From Colwellia psychrerythraea (GTDB lineage Bacteria > Pseudomonadota > Gammaproteobacteria > Enterobacterales > Alteromonadaceae): 64,000 nucleotides of DNA. The notes under the pieces are model-generated. The model was not told where the DNA came from and made no database searches. It saw only the letters and a program-made list of their open reading frames with translations. The DNA is taken from positions 248,001 through 312,000 of the forward strand of contig NZ_JQEC01000016.1 of the NCBI RefSeq assembly GCF_000764185.1, read 5' to 3'. The translations under genes and the position numbers were made by a program. Shown piece by piece: positions 26,109-35,120 of this stretch (the stretch's first letter is position 1; each line of letters opens with the position of its first letter).

Positions 26109-28240
26109 TAACGGCCCCCCGCTATTGTCGATATTTTTTCTGGCGTAATTAACTTAGCGGACGGCGCTAATTTCAGTGATAACCTTTTATCTGCTTTTGC
26201 CATACGCTCCAATACTTTTGCCATGCCTTGGCGAGTACTAAGTAAGTGCTCGGCTAACACAACGCCCTGTTCATCGATATAAAGTCTAACTTTTTCTCTT
26301 ATTTTTACACTGAGCTTTTCACGTAAGAGCTCAAATTGCGATAACAACAACTTTATCTTTTGCACACTCTGCTCATGCTTTTCAATACTAAGCTTTAGAG
26401 TTCCTTGGCTATTTGATATTTTTGTAACTTGATTTTTCTGTTGGGTAACGCCAGCGATAGCGCTATCTAATTGCTGCAATTGCTTTTTACGTTGCCAAGA
26501 ACGCTGAGGATATTGCTCTGCTAGTTGCCATGACAATACTCCCGTCACTCGTGCTAAACGTTCTTTATATTCTTGGGTGTTTTTCTTTTCGCCAATAGCA
26601 GTCAATACGGTATTGCTTCGCTCTATCCGATCAAGCCAGTGACTTTCTTCTTCGTTTGCAAATGCTGTACTTTGTTTATTCGCTAATTGCTTGGTAAGTA
26701 ATTTAGCCAAACGGTCTCGTTCACTTTTCAGCTGTGCAAAAACGCCTTGTTGAGCACGTATTGTTTGAGCAGCAATAATATCTGCTTTGCGTTGTTGATT
26801 AAGTCTGATAATTTCAGCCAACCAAACTGTTTTATCAAGTAAAATATCTAACTTTGCTGTTTGTTTATCAATAACCGTTAAGCCTTGGTATAAACTAGCT
26901 AACTCTGCATCATATAGCGCTTGCTGTAACCAGACCGATTGCGGCAGATAATCGGATGTCTGCCCTGAATTATGCTTACTCAGTTGAGTCAGTTGACTAA
27001 TCGTATTTATCGAACTTGGCTTATTCGATGCTGAGAAGTCGAGTAAGTTGCGGTTCTTGTCAAAAGAAGTAGAAAATTCAACAAGGTCTTGTTGCTGCTT
27101 TAGAAAAAAATGTTCCACCGATTGATAAACACTAACACCTTGAGCAAGTGATTGCTGCTCGCTCACCTGCTGTGCTAATAACTCAGCCGACTGCCAACTA
27201 AGCTGAGAGTAAGGGTAGTTTTTATAATGTAAGTTTAATAAATGAAAGGCGATATCGTATTGCTGAACTTGTTGACTAGCAAAGGCAAATAAAAATAATG
27301 CCGACTCAGCGTAAGGGCTTTGCTCTGGAAAGGTTTTTAATTCGCTAAAGGCTAGATTATAACGTTCTTGACTGATATAAATTTGTGCCAGTAACAGTTG
27401 TGCATAATCTTGAATCGCTTGTTCCTGTAAAACAGCCATTTTTTTCTTTTCATTTCTGCTAGAGAAACTTGCTTCATCCAAAAATAATGTTTTCCAAAAG
27501 TTACGCTTTTCTTGATACCACTTGCTGACTTTAATTGTTGTTAATGCCTTAATGGCTGATTCATATTGTGCTGCATCAAGCTGAGCTAATTCAATTAACC
27601 TTAATGCTTCATTTAATTGAATATAAGGGGTGCTTGCATTATAACTTTCATCAGTAATTTCAGAGGGATTCACCAGTAATAAAGAATTACCATCAGGCCA
27701 ATAAGCCAACTGATTGAGCACATGGTATTCCTGATAATAGGTAGAGGATACCGACTTAATTCGCGCTAAAGTATCTCTCGCTTGGTTAATATCCCCATTT
27801 GATAGATATTGATTACTTAATGACAATAAGGCAATCAACCTTAATTCATTTGCTTTAGCTGATTTATCACTAGTCTTTGCTAATCGTTTTTCAGTATCAA
27901 GTAGGCTATCAAAATTAACTAGAGTTTCTTTCGCTTGCTGTAATAAGCCTGCTGACAGTTGTAAGCCTGCTTCGAATAAAGCAGAACGACTATCTAAGTG
28001 AGTTAATTTGGCCTTACTTTGTTCTACTTGAGATAACGCCAGCTCCTGCTCACCTTGAAAGTAAAAGTAAAGCGCCTGACGGTAATGTTTATCTTGTAGA
28101 TCTGTTTTAATAACGGCTTTATTTTTTACATGTTGAGCGCTTTTTTCACTCTGATCATTTTGGCTATAGGCAGCGGCTGCCTGACCGGATAAGACCAGTA
28201 ATAATGTAAGTAATAGAGTAAAGTTTTCTTTAATGCTCAT
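26108..28240 (-). CDS. Large periplasmic TPR / coiled-coil protein (710 residues)
   Basis: The signal peptide is MSIKENFTLLLTLLLVLSG followed by QAAAA; there is no lipobox, so the protein is soluble in the periplasm. Residues about 50-360 contain TPR-like helices (YFYFQGEQELALSQVEQSKA, ISQERYNLAFSELKTFPEQSP). The region from about 480 to 690 is rich in Gln, Lys and Glu with heptad spacing (coiled coil), as in MKHEQ-type adaptor proteins. It ends in a basic Leu-rich segment. It is translationally coupled to the 1075-residue TPR lipoprotein by a TAATG overlap. I recognise no enzyme motif. Confidence 0.8.
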   Translation of the reverse strand: MSIKENFTLLLTLLLVLSGQAAAAYSQNDQSEKSAQHVKNKAVIKTDLQDKHYRQALYFYFQGEQELALSQVEQSKAKLTHLDSRSALFEAGLQLSAGLLQQAKETLVNFDSLLDTEKRLAKTSDKSAKANELRLIALLSLSNQYLSNGDINQARDTLARIKSVSSTYYQEYHVLNQLAYWPDGNSLLLVNPSEITDESYNASTPYIQLNEALRLIELAQLDAAQYESAIKALTTIKVSKWYQEKRNFWKTLFLDEASFSSRNEKKKMAVLQEQAIQDYAQLLLAQIYISQERYNLAFSELKTFPEQSPYAESALFLFAFASQQVQQYDIAFHLLNLHYKNYPYSQLSWQSAELLAQQVSEQQSLAQGVSVYQSVEHFFLKQQQDLVEFSTSFDKNRNLLDFSASNKPSSINTISQLTQLSKHNSGQTSDYLPQSVWLQQALYDAELASLYQGLTVIDKQTAKLDILLDKTVWLAEIIRLNQQRKADIIAAQTIRAQQGVFAQLKSERDRLAKLLTKQLANKQSTAFANEEESHWLDRIERSNTVLTAIGEKKNTQEYKERLARVTGVLSWQLAEQYPQRSWQRKKQLQQLDSAIAGVTQQKNQVTKISNSQGTLKLSIEKHEQSVQKIKLLLSQFELLREKLSVKIREKVRLYIDEQGVVLAEHLLSTRQGMAKVLERMAKADKRLSLKLAPSAKLITPEKISTIAGGR

Positions 28241-28246
28241 AGTAAA

Positions 28247-28798
28247 TTATAAAACCCATTCTTCAACAAACACTTGGCTTCTGTAGGTTTTAGTATCATC
28301 CACGACCTTAAGCTCAATCATCAAAGATTCATCGTCTTTGTCAAATTGATACTCTGCCGCTCTTTTTACCATACGCCCTTCTGAATCTACACCAGTAAAG
28401 ATAGCCGTTAACTGATACTGTCCTATTTTCAGGTTTCCTAAATAGAGTTTTTGTATACCACCTTGCTCTAATGCTTCACGCTGCCTTTTGGTATATAAAA
28501 ACCCAGCGACATCTTTATCGTTAATTTTTACTTCAACGCTATCAATGGCAAAAAATTGTCCTGTATCCACAGAAACAAAGACTGCAATTTGTGTACTCGC
28601 AGGAAATAATAAATCTTCCTCCAAGATAAACAGTTCTCTGTTGAGTTGCAGTACTTGAGACTTTAATTGTTCAAGTTGCTCTGCTATCTCAGTACTCGAC
28701 TCTGTTGAAGTATTAGTCTCTGATGCAAAGCTATAGCAATTGAAACTAACAGCCAAGATCAAAACTGTGACTGTTTTAAAAAAATTATATATTTTCAT
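28247..28798 (-). CDS. Secreted coiled-coil protein with C-terminal beta domain, unknown
   Basis: A 183-residue protein with a signal peptide (MKIYNFFKTVTVLILAVSFN...SFA), a short Glu/Leu/Gln coiled coil at about 35-62 (IAEQLEQLKSQVLQLNRELF), and a beta-rich domain from about 70 (TQIAVFVSVDTGQFFAIDSV, LYLGNLKIGQYQLTAIF). It resembles an Ig-like or PEGA-type fold only in general pattern. Six bp separate it from the next TPR gene. Its place between the DUF3570 barrel and the TPR scaffold suggests a linker. Confidence 0.65.
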   Translation of the reverse strand: MKIYNFFKTVTVLILAVSFNCYSFASETNTSTESSTEIAEQLEQLKSQVLQLNRELFILEEDLLFPASTQIAVFVSVDTGQFFAIDSVEVKINDKDVAGFLYTKRQREALEQGGIQKLYLGNLKIGQYQLTAIFTGVDSEGRMVKRAAEYQFDKDDESLMIELKVVDDTKTYRSQVFVEEWVL

Positions 28799-28844
28799 AT
28801 TAAATAACTACCTGAGCATTAATTTAAAAAGCATTTAAAAACTT

Positions 28845-30002
28845 TTAAAAGTAAAGACTATAAAAAATCCTAATAACATTAGCTGAAAAACCATAAAGAG
28901 GTTCAGTACCTACAACGTCGCCGGCAGTGGGGTCTCTAAAATTCTTATAATCGAATTTAATATAGTCCCACTGTAATGAAGCTTCTGAGCGTAAATCACC
29001 AAAAGAATATTTTTGCGGGACAAAGTAGGTAAAACCTACACCAACCGTAAGATCGTCAAACTCACTAAGTTCTTTGTCTCTGGCTAAATAGTTCTGTGCA
29101 TCTTGATAAGCAAAAAGATCACTGTAGAAACTTGCTTGAGTTTGTTGGTAATGCCTCACTTTCAGCTCTATTTCAAAAACATCGGCTATAGGATGTCGAT
29201 AGGAGACCTCAACATCGGTGGCATCTATTTGCCAACTATCACTAAAATAGCGGTAATGCACAAAAAGTGCAGCCCTATAAGGCAGATAATAACTGGCTGA
29301 AATTTTACTGGCAAAAGAATTACGGGTATTAGGGTAAACCTCGCTTTGATAACCCACGCCTGATGGCTGAGTGTTATCAATATAACGCACACTGCGATAA
29401 GGGTTATTTAAATACCCCTCGTCAGCAACCGCTTCAAAGTTTAAGTTCATTGACAAGTTACGCGTTAATATTTGGCTAATGCCCGCTCTTAAACGATATT
29501 GCTGACTTTGTTCGTTAAAAAACTCATCGCCATTACGTTTAACTTCATTATCGCTATAAGCTAACCCTAAGCTTAAGTTAGTTAAATCACCAAAGGTATC
29601 TTGTGAAATATTGAGGTTTATTGACTTGGCTAAATAATCACTTTCAGCACTTTGCCTAACGCTGATATCCATCAAGGTTTTTTCATGCAAATATTCGAGT
29701 CCTAACTGTGCTTCTTTGCGTTTTTCAGTATAGGGGCTTGCTGTACTCATCACATCGACCGAGGCCGACGAAATACTATCGACATAATAATAAGCCGATA
29801 CAGCAAATGTTTCACTGGTCTTTTTACGCAGTAGGATTGCTGGTCCGTCAATTTTCATGCCGCCGCCATCATAGCTGTGATAAAGCACATCTATGCGATC
29901 GGGCTGGAGAACTGCGGCTTGTGATTCTTCACTTGTGATACATATAACAAGTAAAGCGATAACAAAGCTAAATAATACTGAGCGAATACTAATTACAGCC
30001 AC
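28845..30002 (-). CDS. DUF3570 outer-membrane beta-barrel protein
   Basis: A barrel-type protein of about 385 residues. The chosen GTG at 30002 gives a signal peptide at once (MAVISIRSVLFSFVIALLV..ESQA), with a G-rich site just before it; the frame is open further up to an ATG at 30080, which would put 92 bp inside the DUF4266 gene. The mature part starts with the DUF3570-like segment DRIDVLYHSYDGGGMKIDGP, has many amphipathic strands with YxxS-type turns, and ends IRIFYSLYF with a terminal Phe. DUF3570 commonly neighbours DUF4266, TlpA and ApbE genes. The function is unknown. Confidence 0.85.
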   Translation of the reverse strand: MAVISIRSVLFSFVIALLVICITSEESQAAVLQPDRIDVLYHSYDGGGMKIDGPAILLRKKTSETFAVSAYYYVDSISSASVDVMSTASPYTEKRKEAQLGLEYLHEKTLMDISVRQSAESDYLAKSINLNISQDTFGDLTNLSLGLAYSDNEVKRNGDEFFNEQSQQYRLRAGISQILTRNLSMNLNFEAVADEGYLNNPYRSVRYIDNTQPSGVGYQSEVYPNTRNSFASKISASYYLPYRAALFVHYRYFSDSWQIDATDVEVSYRHPIADVFEIELKVRHYQQTQASFYSDLFAYQDAQNYLARDKELSEFDDLTVGVGFTYFVPQKYSFGDLRSEASLQWDYIKFDYKNFRDPTAGDVVGTEPLYGFSANVIRIFYSLYF

Positions 30003-30240
30003 ATCCGCCCCCGCCAGTACCCTCAGCACCTCTTGATGACTCTCGCGCTTCATAAACATGAGCAATATGCATATTGGCAATAGGATGTCGGTTATTACTC
30101 ATAATAGGATCAGCTAAGTTTTGTCGCTCATAAGGCTTTACCCAAGGCTCAATATTTATACTGGCACAACCGGTAACACTGACTACGCAGCAGCAAAGTA
30201 AAATTCGTAGCAATATTAGTTTTATTATCTTGCTCATCAC
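29989..30240 (-). CDS. DUF4266 small lipoprotein ending in CGCN
   Basis: An 83-residue lipoprotein: a signal segment ends in the lipobox VTGCAS, then the DUF4266 hallmark WVKPYERQNLADPIM, a short middle part, and a Gly-rich tail GTGGGGCGCN. The two cysteines in the tail (C-G-C) are two of the last four residues. After lipidation the N-terminus is fixed in the outer membrane and the CxC end is free, so it could form a disulfide, bind metal or be modified. It directly follows the TlpA gene (stop and start adjacent) and overlaps DUF3570. Family recognition is good; the role is unknown. Confidence 0.85.
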   Translation of the reverse strand: MMSKIIKLILLRILLCCCVVSVTGCASINIEPWVKPYERQNLADPIMSNNRHPIANMHIAHVYEARESSRGAEGTGGGGCGCN

Positions 30241-30792
30241 TTATTCTCTGATCAGCTTTTTGATAGCTTTTGCATATTTCTTTTCATAACCCGGTTTATA
30301 ACCTTTAAACGCATACCTGACCAAGCCATCCCTATCGACAATGATAGTTGTTGGCATAGCTTCAACTTGGTATGTCGCTGAGATAGTATTACTTGCATCG
30401 AAAAGTATGGGGAAACTTAGATTTAAATCGGCTAAAAAATCTCGTCCAGCTTGGTTTTCTTGTTCAACATTAATCCCCCAAACAGAAACCCCGAGATCTT
30501 GGTATTTGTTATAGAATTTTTGTAAAACAGGCATTTCTTTACGGCATGGGCCACACCAAGAAGCCCAGAAATTGATGACAATTATTTTACCACGCTGCTC
30601 AGCTAACTTAAGGTTAGTGCCTGCCATGCTTTTTAAGGTAAAGTCAGGCGCTGGTTTACCTAGTTCCAAGGCATTAGCATTGGTTGCAAATAAAAGCAAA
30701 CTCACCAACAAGCTTTTCATAATGGTGGCGCTAAGTGAGAAAACGCGCAATTTACTGCTTTGCAGTGTTCTAATTTCAGCTGATAGTGGCAT
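30241..30792 (-). CDS. TlpA-like periplasmic thiol-disulfide oxidoreductase
   Basis: A 183-residue thioredoxin-fold protein. The active site is WASWCGPCRKEMP; the insertion typical of TlpA/ResA (GVSVWGINVEQENQAGRDFL) and the cis-Pro loop VEAMPTTIIVD follow. A hydrophobic segment (MKSLLVSLLLFATNANA) from residue 25 acts as signal or anchor. The start at 30792 is kept because AAGGA lies 9 nt before it; a start at 30720 would give a cleaner signal but has no ribosome binding site. Likely substrates are the cysteines of neighbouring proteins: the CGC tail of the DUF4266 lipoprotein or the CxxCH haem sites. Confidence 0.9.
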   Translation of the reverse strand: MPLSAEIRTLQSSKLRVFSLSATIMKSLLVSLLLFATNANALELGKPAPDFTLKSMAGTNLKLAEQRGKIIVINFWASWCGPCRKEMPVLQKFYNKYQDLGVSVWGINVEQENQAGRDFLADLNLSFPILFDASNTISATYQVEAMPTTIIVDRDGLVRYAFKGYKPGYEKKYAKAIKKLIRE

Positions 30793-30857
30793 TCAATACA
30801 TCCTTAAAAATTAATTTTCGGCTACTTTACTTGAAGTGAAGATTCGAAGTAAAACCG

Positions 30858-31535
30858 CTAAAAGTAAAAAGCAAATCCGGTAGTAAAATTTAAATTATGA
30901 CTGGTTTTATTCTCACCAGTAATACTGGTATCAAAAATATAGTCACTCATAGCAATATCCCAAGTGAGCCAATCAGTCAGGAACACTCGGTAATTAGCCG
31001 TTAAATTAACAGTGAACTTTTCATCCCCGGCAAACTCCGTTGTACCACCACCTAATTCAATAGAAAAGATACTGTTAAGGGCAAAGTCTCTACCAAGGAA
31101 AACTTCACCGGGCATTAAGTTGTAACCTATATTTAAACCGTAATAACGCAACTTTCGCTGTTCGTCAGTAAGTAATGGCGGCACGTTCACTAGTTTTTCA
31201 AAACTCGTTTGACCCGCTTCAGATTGCCCATAACGTGCTTTAGCATAGAAAAATTCAGTAATATGGTAAGCGAAGTGAGCACTCACCCAGCCATTAGTTT
31301 CAAAGTCTTCAATAGACATCACACCTAATTGCACACCTAATTCAAAATTTTCATTATCTAAGATATCTTCAACTACGGTTCGTCTGTCAACATCGACATC
31401 AACCTCACCCGTTGGATCCTCGCTAAATTGAAGGAGCTCTACTGATTCACTGGCTCTTGTTGGTGTTACTAAACTCAGAGTTACCAATAAACTCAAAGAC
31501 GTTGCTAAAAGAATACGCTGAAACCTAATTTCCAT
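30858..31535 (-). CDS. Outer-membrane beta-barrel protein (myxobacterial-type family)
   Basis: A 225-residue protein with a signal peptide (MEIRFQRILLATSLSLLVTLSL..TRA), a short acidic linker, then an 8-strand-like barrel: ENFELGVQLGVMSIEDF, NGWVSAHFAYHITEFFYAKARYG, YGLNIGYNLMPGE, ending in aromatic FAFYF. It resembles a family of barrels found with AgmX/TPR clusters in Myxococcus and Shewanella (TIGR04565 by memory). It overlaps the upstream SH3-barrel gene by 31 bp; both are related in layout, suggesting an old duplication. Confidence 0.75.
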   Translation of the reverse strand: MEIRFQRILLATSLSLLVTLSLVTPTRASESVELLQFSEDPTGEVDVDVDRRTVVEDILDNENFELGVQLGVMSIEDFETNGWVSAHFAYHITEFFYAKARYGQSEAGQTSFEKLVNVPPLLTDEQRKLRYYGLNIGYNLMPGEVFLGRDFALNSIFSIELGGGTTEFAGDEKFTVNLTANYRVFLTDWLTWDIAMSDYIFDTSITGENKTSHNLNFTTGFAFYF

Positions 31536-32290
31536 ACTTTAATCTCTTCATTGTCATCTCTATCCGTTAATACTAACGAATACTTATATTCCGCTCGTAA
31601 TAAAAAGTTTCGTGCTAAGTGATATTTTAAACCAAAGGCGGCACTCATTAGCGTATCTTGTCGCTTTTCGCTATCAACCAGAACGCTGTGTGGCCTCGTT
31701 TTAATCATCCCGCCACCTATAGCAAGATAAGGGGAAACTAATAACTCTGGCAGTGGCTGACTAATTAACATCATTTCATATAAATCACTATCTGAAATAG
31801 TGCCTAATGCCTTACCAACCGATAACTCACCACTAAAAACTGGAGTAAAAAGGTAGGCGATTTGGGCGTTGTAAAAATGTGCACCAGCAAAGTCACCATA
31901 CATAACACCTGCTTCATAGTTTCTGCTTTGAAAGTCGCTCGATGATATTTCAGCGCTAGTCAGTTTGTCTCCTGCAAGCGTGGTTAAGCCTAATAGTTCA
32001 TCTTGATGAAGCCAGCCAGTATTACCGCGTTTATCGGTAACTTTAAGCCAACTCGTTCTCTGTACCTGTATGGTTAGATATTCACCTTTTTCAACCACAT
32101 GTAATACTGGATAACCAATACCTGGACCAGAATGTAATTCAACAAAGGCAACATCGATTAACAAGGAACGTTTACCTTGCTCTTCAGCCAATATCGGCCC
32201 ATTGAAACAAAACATCAGTAAACACAACAGAGTTCGAGCCAATGTTCTGATCGCGGTCGTTAGTCTATTATTTAGTAAAAAATATTTCAT
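31505..32290 (-). CDS. SH3-domain outer-membrane beta-barrel protein
   Basis: A 261-residue exported protein. After the signal peptide (ending GPILA) residues about 42-100 form a bacterial SH3 domain (VELHSGPGIGYPVLHVVEKG, WLKVTDKRGNTGWLH), a fold often used for peptidoglycan contact. The rest is a barrel of about eight strands with an aromatic end (GFSVFF). It may clamp the outer-membrane part of the machine to the cell wall. It lies 8 bp after the HzsA-like gene and overlaps the following barrel gene by 31 bp. Confidence 0.78.
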   Translation of the reverse strand: MKYFLLNNRLTTAIRTLARTLLCLLMFCFNGPILAEEQGKRSLLIDVAFVELHSGPGIGYPVLHVVEKGEYLTIQVQRTSWLKVTDKRGNTGWLHQDELLGLTTLAGDKLTSAEISSSDFQSRNYEAGVMYGDFAGAHFYNAQIAYLFTPVFSGELSVGKALGTISDSDLYEMMLISQPLPELLVSPYLAIGGGMIKTRPHSVLVDSEKRQDTLMSAAFGLKYHLARNFLLRAEYKYSLVLTDRDDNEEIKVWKLGFSVFF

Positions 32291-32298
32291 TTATCAGC

Positions 32299-35001
32299 TT
32301 AATCTTGGCTATAAAAGGGAGTGTTGTAATACTGGCCACCAATATCGAGCCACTCGCTAAGTAAGCGTAACTCATGGACAGACAACATATCTTTATGCCG
32401 ACCTTCTTTGAATAAATCAAAGAAACGGCTACTTTGATTAGCACCATTAGTTGATAATACTGCAGGTATAGTAATATTGGTTAATACGGGTATTGGATTT
32501 CCCGCTGCATCAAGAATTAGCTCTCCTTGGGCATCAAGTTCAAAAACAATATTACCATTAGCATCAAGCACTTCAATTAACTTATCAATCACTATTCCAT
32601 CAATAACTTCTTGTTCCGCATCGTTAAACATTAATTCTCGATAAGCCGTTAAATGATCAACTTCATCGATAGATACACTATCACTTAAATCTAGCTGTCC
32701 GGCAGGTACTTGCGCTAAGTTATCGCTATCAAGTGGACTATGACAACTTGAGCAAGTATTGTCGCTGAGCAATTCTGCCGTTTGCTCATCAAAGACTTGA
32801 CGTGGTAATTGCCATAACGGTTGAATATGCGCGACATAGTTAATTTGTAATCGACAATAAGCGTTCCAATTATTAAAACAGTCACTGCCAGCAGGAGCTT
32901 GTGTGGCTAATTCTTGATAGCTATAGTTTATTTCAGGGTTTAGCGCTGAAATATCTGAATTTGTCCATTTATCAATGTAGCGAATATCCGCGGATAGCTG
33001 AGCTAAACCATTAACCATCTCATCTGCTTCGGCCATGGTTTGTGCTTGCAGAGGAATAATATCTGGATTGGCATTACTAAAAGCGACGCCACCGAGATTG
33101 GCGCCAGCATTGATGCTGGCAGGTTGAGCCTCAGGTCTACCGTGCGGTAATTCGCTTTGCCCAGTATGACAGCCATGGCACTCTAATGTTTCTCCTGCCT
33201 TTACACTTAGCCATTGCCTGTGTCTGCCACCAATTCGCTGACCATTGGCATCAAGCACACTAATAGCAAACGGCACATTGGCGGGGAGTTTTACCTTAAC
33301 TGAGCCATCCGGTTGGATTGGCGTATAACCAATGATTTCTCGCATCAATTGATTTCTACTTCTACCAAAATCGGTATTACTTATCTCCCTCACTTCATCA
33401 GGAGGTAGTGGCACACCGCGAACAATACGTAAAAATCGTGCTGGTAGCTGTGCCGCTGTAGTTAAGGCTGGATCCCTTAAAGAAATAATGCCTAGGGGGT
33501 TAGTTGCTTGTATTGATGAGTCAACACCATCCATATCGTAAACACTGCGAATATGAATAGCAGCAGCCTGCTCATTCGCTAATTCAACGGTAAGCCCAGC
33601 ACCAAAAGATTTATCGGCGACAAAGGTCGCAGGATTATCAGATGCTTGCATAACAATCGCTTCACTAAGCATGTAACCTTCAGTTGTTTTAGCAACCACT
33701 TGCTGAGTATTCGTTTTACCATTGTAAAGCCACAACTCATACCAAGGAGATGCTAATTCAAGTCCTTCTTGTGCTAACTCTTGCTCTGATAATTGTCCAC
33801 AGGCTTTTATTTCTGCATCTATGGTAACTCGACATAAGTCCCAACTTAACAAGTAACGCTCGCTACTATCAGGCAATGGAAATAAATGGCTTAACCTGCC
33901 GGCAGTATTAATTTCATCAGAGAAGTTAAAGTTATATAAGCTATCGGTAAATAAGTCTTTTTGTGCTGCTGATTGTGCAGAAGAAGTTACTACTTCATTA
34001 TCAATCGCTTGTTGGTTATCGATAAATTGCCCGATATTAATTAGCATGGGCCTTTTTTGATAAATCTCATCATCCGTTGACGCAACTAATAGTAATATAT
34101 CGCCATTAGGCATTTGTTGTGCTTTAACGAATTCAATAACATGATTTTCATCATCTAACGTTATTTGATGTGAGTGCCAGCCATAAACTAGCTGATTATC
34201 AGTACCGTCAGGGTTCATCCGGTATAAATTAATTTTATTATTACCGCCCATGGTATCCCAACGACTGTATAAGATACGACCATCTTGTAAAACTAAAGGA
34301 TATAAATCATGGCTCATATTAAAGCTAACTTGCTTAATATCACTACCGTCTGCTTGCATAATATGCAGATTAAAAGCAGAGTCTTGTCCTGACTCATTTA
34401 ATGCTGTGTACTGCGGTTTACCTTCATCTAATAATATCGCGCGAGATAAACGTTGCCTAGTGGAGGCAAAGATAATACGCCCATCGGGAAGAAATGAAGC
34501 CATCAGATCATCGCCTTGCTCGGCAACAACATCACTCGTTATAATCCGCTGAAAACTTTTATCAGCTAACTGATAGCGCCAAATATTCCACTTAGGTTGT
34601 TCGTTTTCATCAGCATCTGCTATTTCTGGCGCCCTAATAGAAATCAAAAAAGACTGCCCATCTGCCGACACGCTTAAATCGCGAATATCAATAGCCTGAG
34701 TTTCGCCTTGCTCATCAGTAAATAGCTCAGAGGTAAGAGTAGTACTTGGGGAGTCCGCAAAAGCGTTATTTTTTATAATAAGTCGAGCGCCGGCATTAAA
34801 TTGTGCTGGATTACGTGGGGAAAAGGTCACCGGAGTTAAATCGTCGTCACTCACTCGATTGATACTTCGTTCAATATAAACAACGGGGTATTCAACTAAT
34901 ACAGGATCGACTTGTTCATCTGTACTTATTGCTTGTTCATTACAGCCAGTAAGTAAAAAAACCACCAAGATAGAGCAGTAAATCCATGACATTAGATTCA
35001 T
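32299..35001 (-). CDS. HzsA-like diheme beta-propeller lipoprotein
   Basis: A 900-residue protein. The lipobox is LLTGCNE (Cys at about 20), followed by Asn, so the outer membrane is likely. Residues about 60-400 carry propeller (PD40-type) repeats such as FLPDGRIIFASTRQRL, LVLQDGRILYSRWDTMGG and MNPDGTDNQ. Two c-type haem sites follow: C608-H-G-C-H612 and C750-S-S-C-H754. The layout resembles proteins related to the alpha subunit of hydrazine synthase; that name marks homology only, and no hydrazine chemistry is implied here. It is the first gene of the 15-gene minus-strand run and shares a 215-bp divergent promoter region with the cytochrome operon at 35217. Confidence 0.8.
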   Translation of the reverse strand: MNLMSWIYCSILVVFLLTGCNEQAISTDEQVDPVLVEYPVVYIERSINRVSDDDLTPVTFSPRNPAQFNAGARLIIKNNAFADSPSTTLTSELFTDEQGETQAIDIRDLSVSADGQSFLISIRAPEIADADENEQPKWNIWRYQLADKSFQRIITSDVVAEQGDDLMASFLPDGRIIFASTRQRLSRAILLDEGKPQYTALNESGQDSAFNLHIMQADGSDIKQVSFNMSHDLYPLVLQDGRILYSRWDTMGGNNKINLYRMNPDGTDNQLVYGWHSHQITLDDENHVIEFVKAQQMPNGDILLLVASTDDEIYQKRPMLINIGQFIDNQQAIDNEVVTSSAQSAAQKDLFTDSLYNFNFSDEINTAGRLSHLFPLPDSSERYLLSWDLCRVTIDAEIKACGQLSEQELAQEGLELASPWYELWLYNGKTNTQQVVAKTTEGYMLSEAIVMQASDNPATFVADKSFGAGLTVELANEQAAAIHIRSVYDMDGVDSSIQATNPLGIISLRDPALTTAAQLPARFLRIVRGVPLPPDEVREISNTDFGRSRNQLMREIIGYTPIQPDGSVKVKLPANVPFAISVLDANGQRIGGRHRQWLSVKAGETLECHGCHTGQSELPHGRPEAQPASINAGANLGGVAFSNANPDIIPLQAQTMAEADEMVNGLAQLSADIRYIDKWTNSDISALNPEINYSYQELATQAPAGSDCFNNWNAYCRLQINYVAHIQPLWQLPRQVFDEQTAELLSDNTCSSCHSPLDSDNLAQVPAGQLDLSDSVSIDEVDHLTAYRELMFNDAEQEVIDGIVIDKLIEVLDANGNIVFELDAQGELILDAAGNPIPVLTNITIPAVLSTNGANQSSRFFDLFKEGRHKDMLSVHELRLLSEWLDIGGQYYNTPFYSQD

Positions 35002-35083
35002 TGCAATATACCTAATAAACAGTTAATAAATAACAACATAATATTTAACTTATTAATGATAAAACCTTCCTAATCCCTTGTTC

Positions 35084-35101
35084 TGTCTCATATTTGAGAC
35101 A
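35084..35101. promoter_or_regulatory. Palindromic operator candidate in the divergent promoter region
   Basis: TGTCTCATATTTGAGACA has perfect 7-bp arms around a 4-nt centre. It lies midway between the divergent HzsA-like gene (start 35001) and the DUF1592-like gene (start 35217), so one dimeric regulator could control both units. I cannot name the regulator. Confidence 0.5.
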
Positions 35102-35120
35102 CTCCCAACAATAAATTTGT

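Noticed and set aside
32299-35001. Interpreting the HzsA-like protein as evidence for anaerobic ammonium oxidation
   Set aside because: No HzsB/C or hydrazine dehydrogenase genes are present, and the surrounding genes encode envelope machinery.
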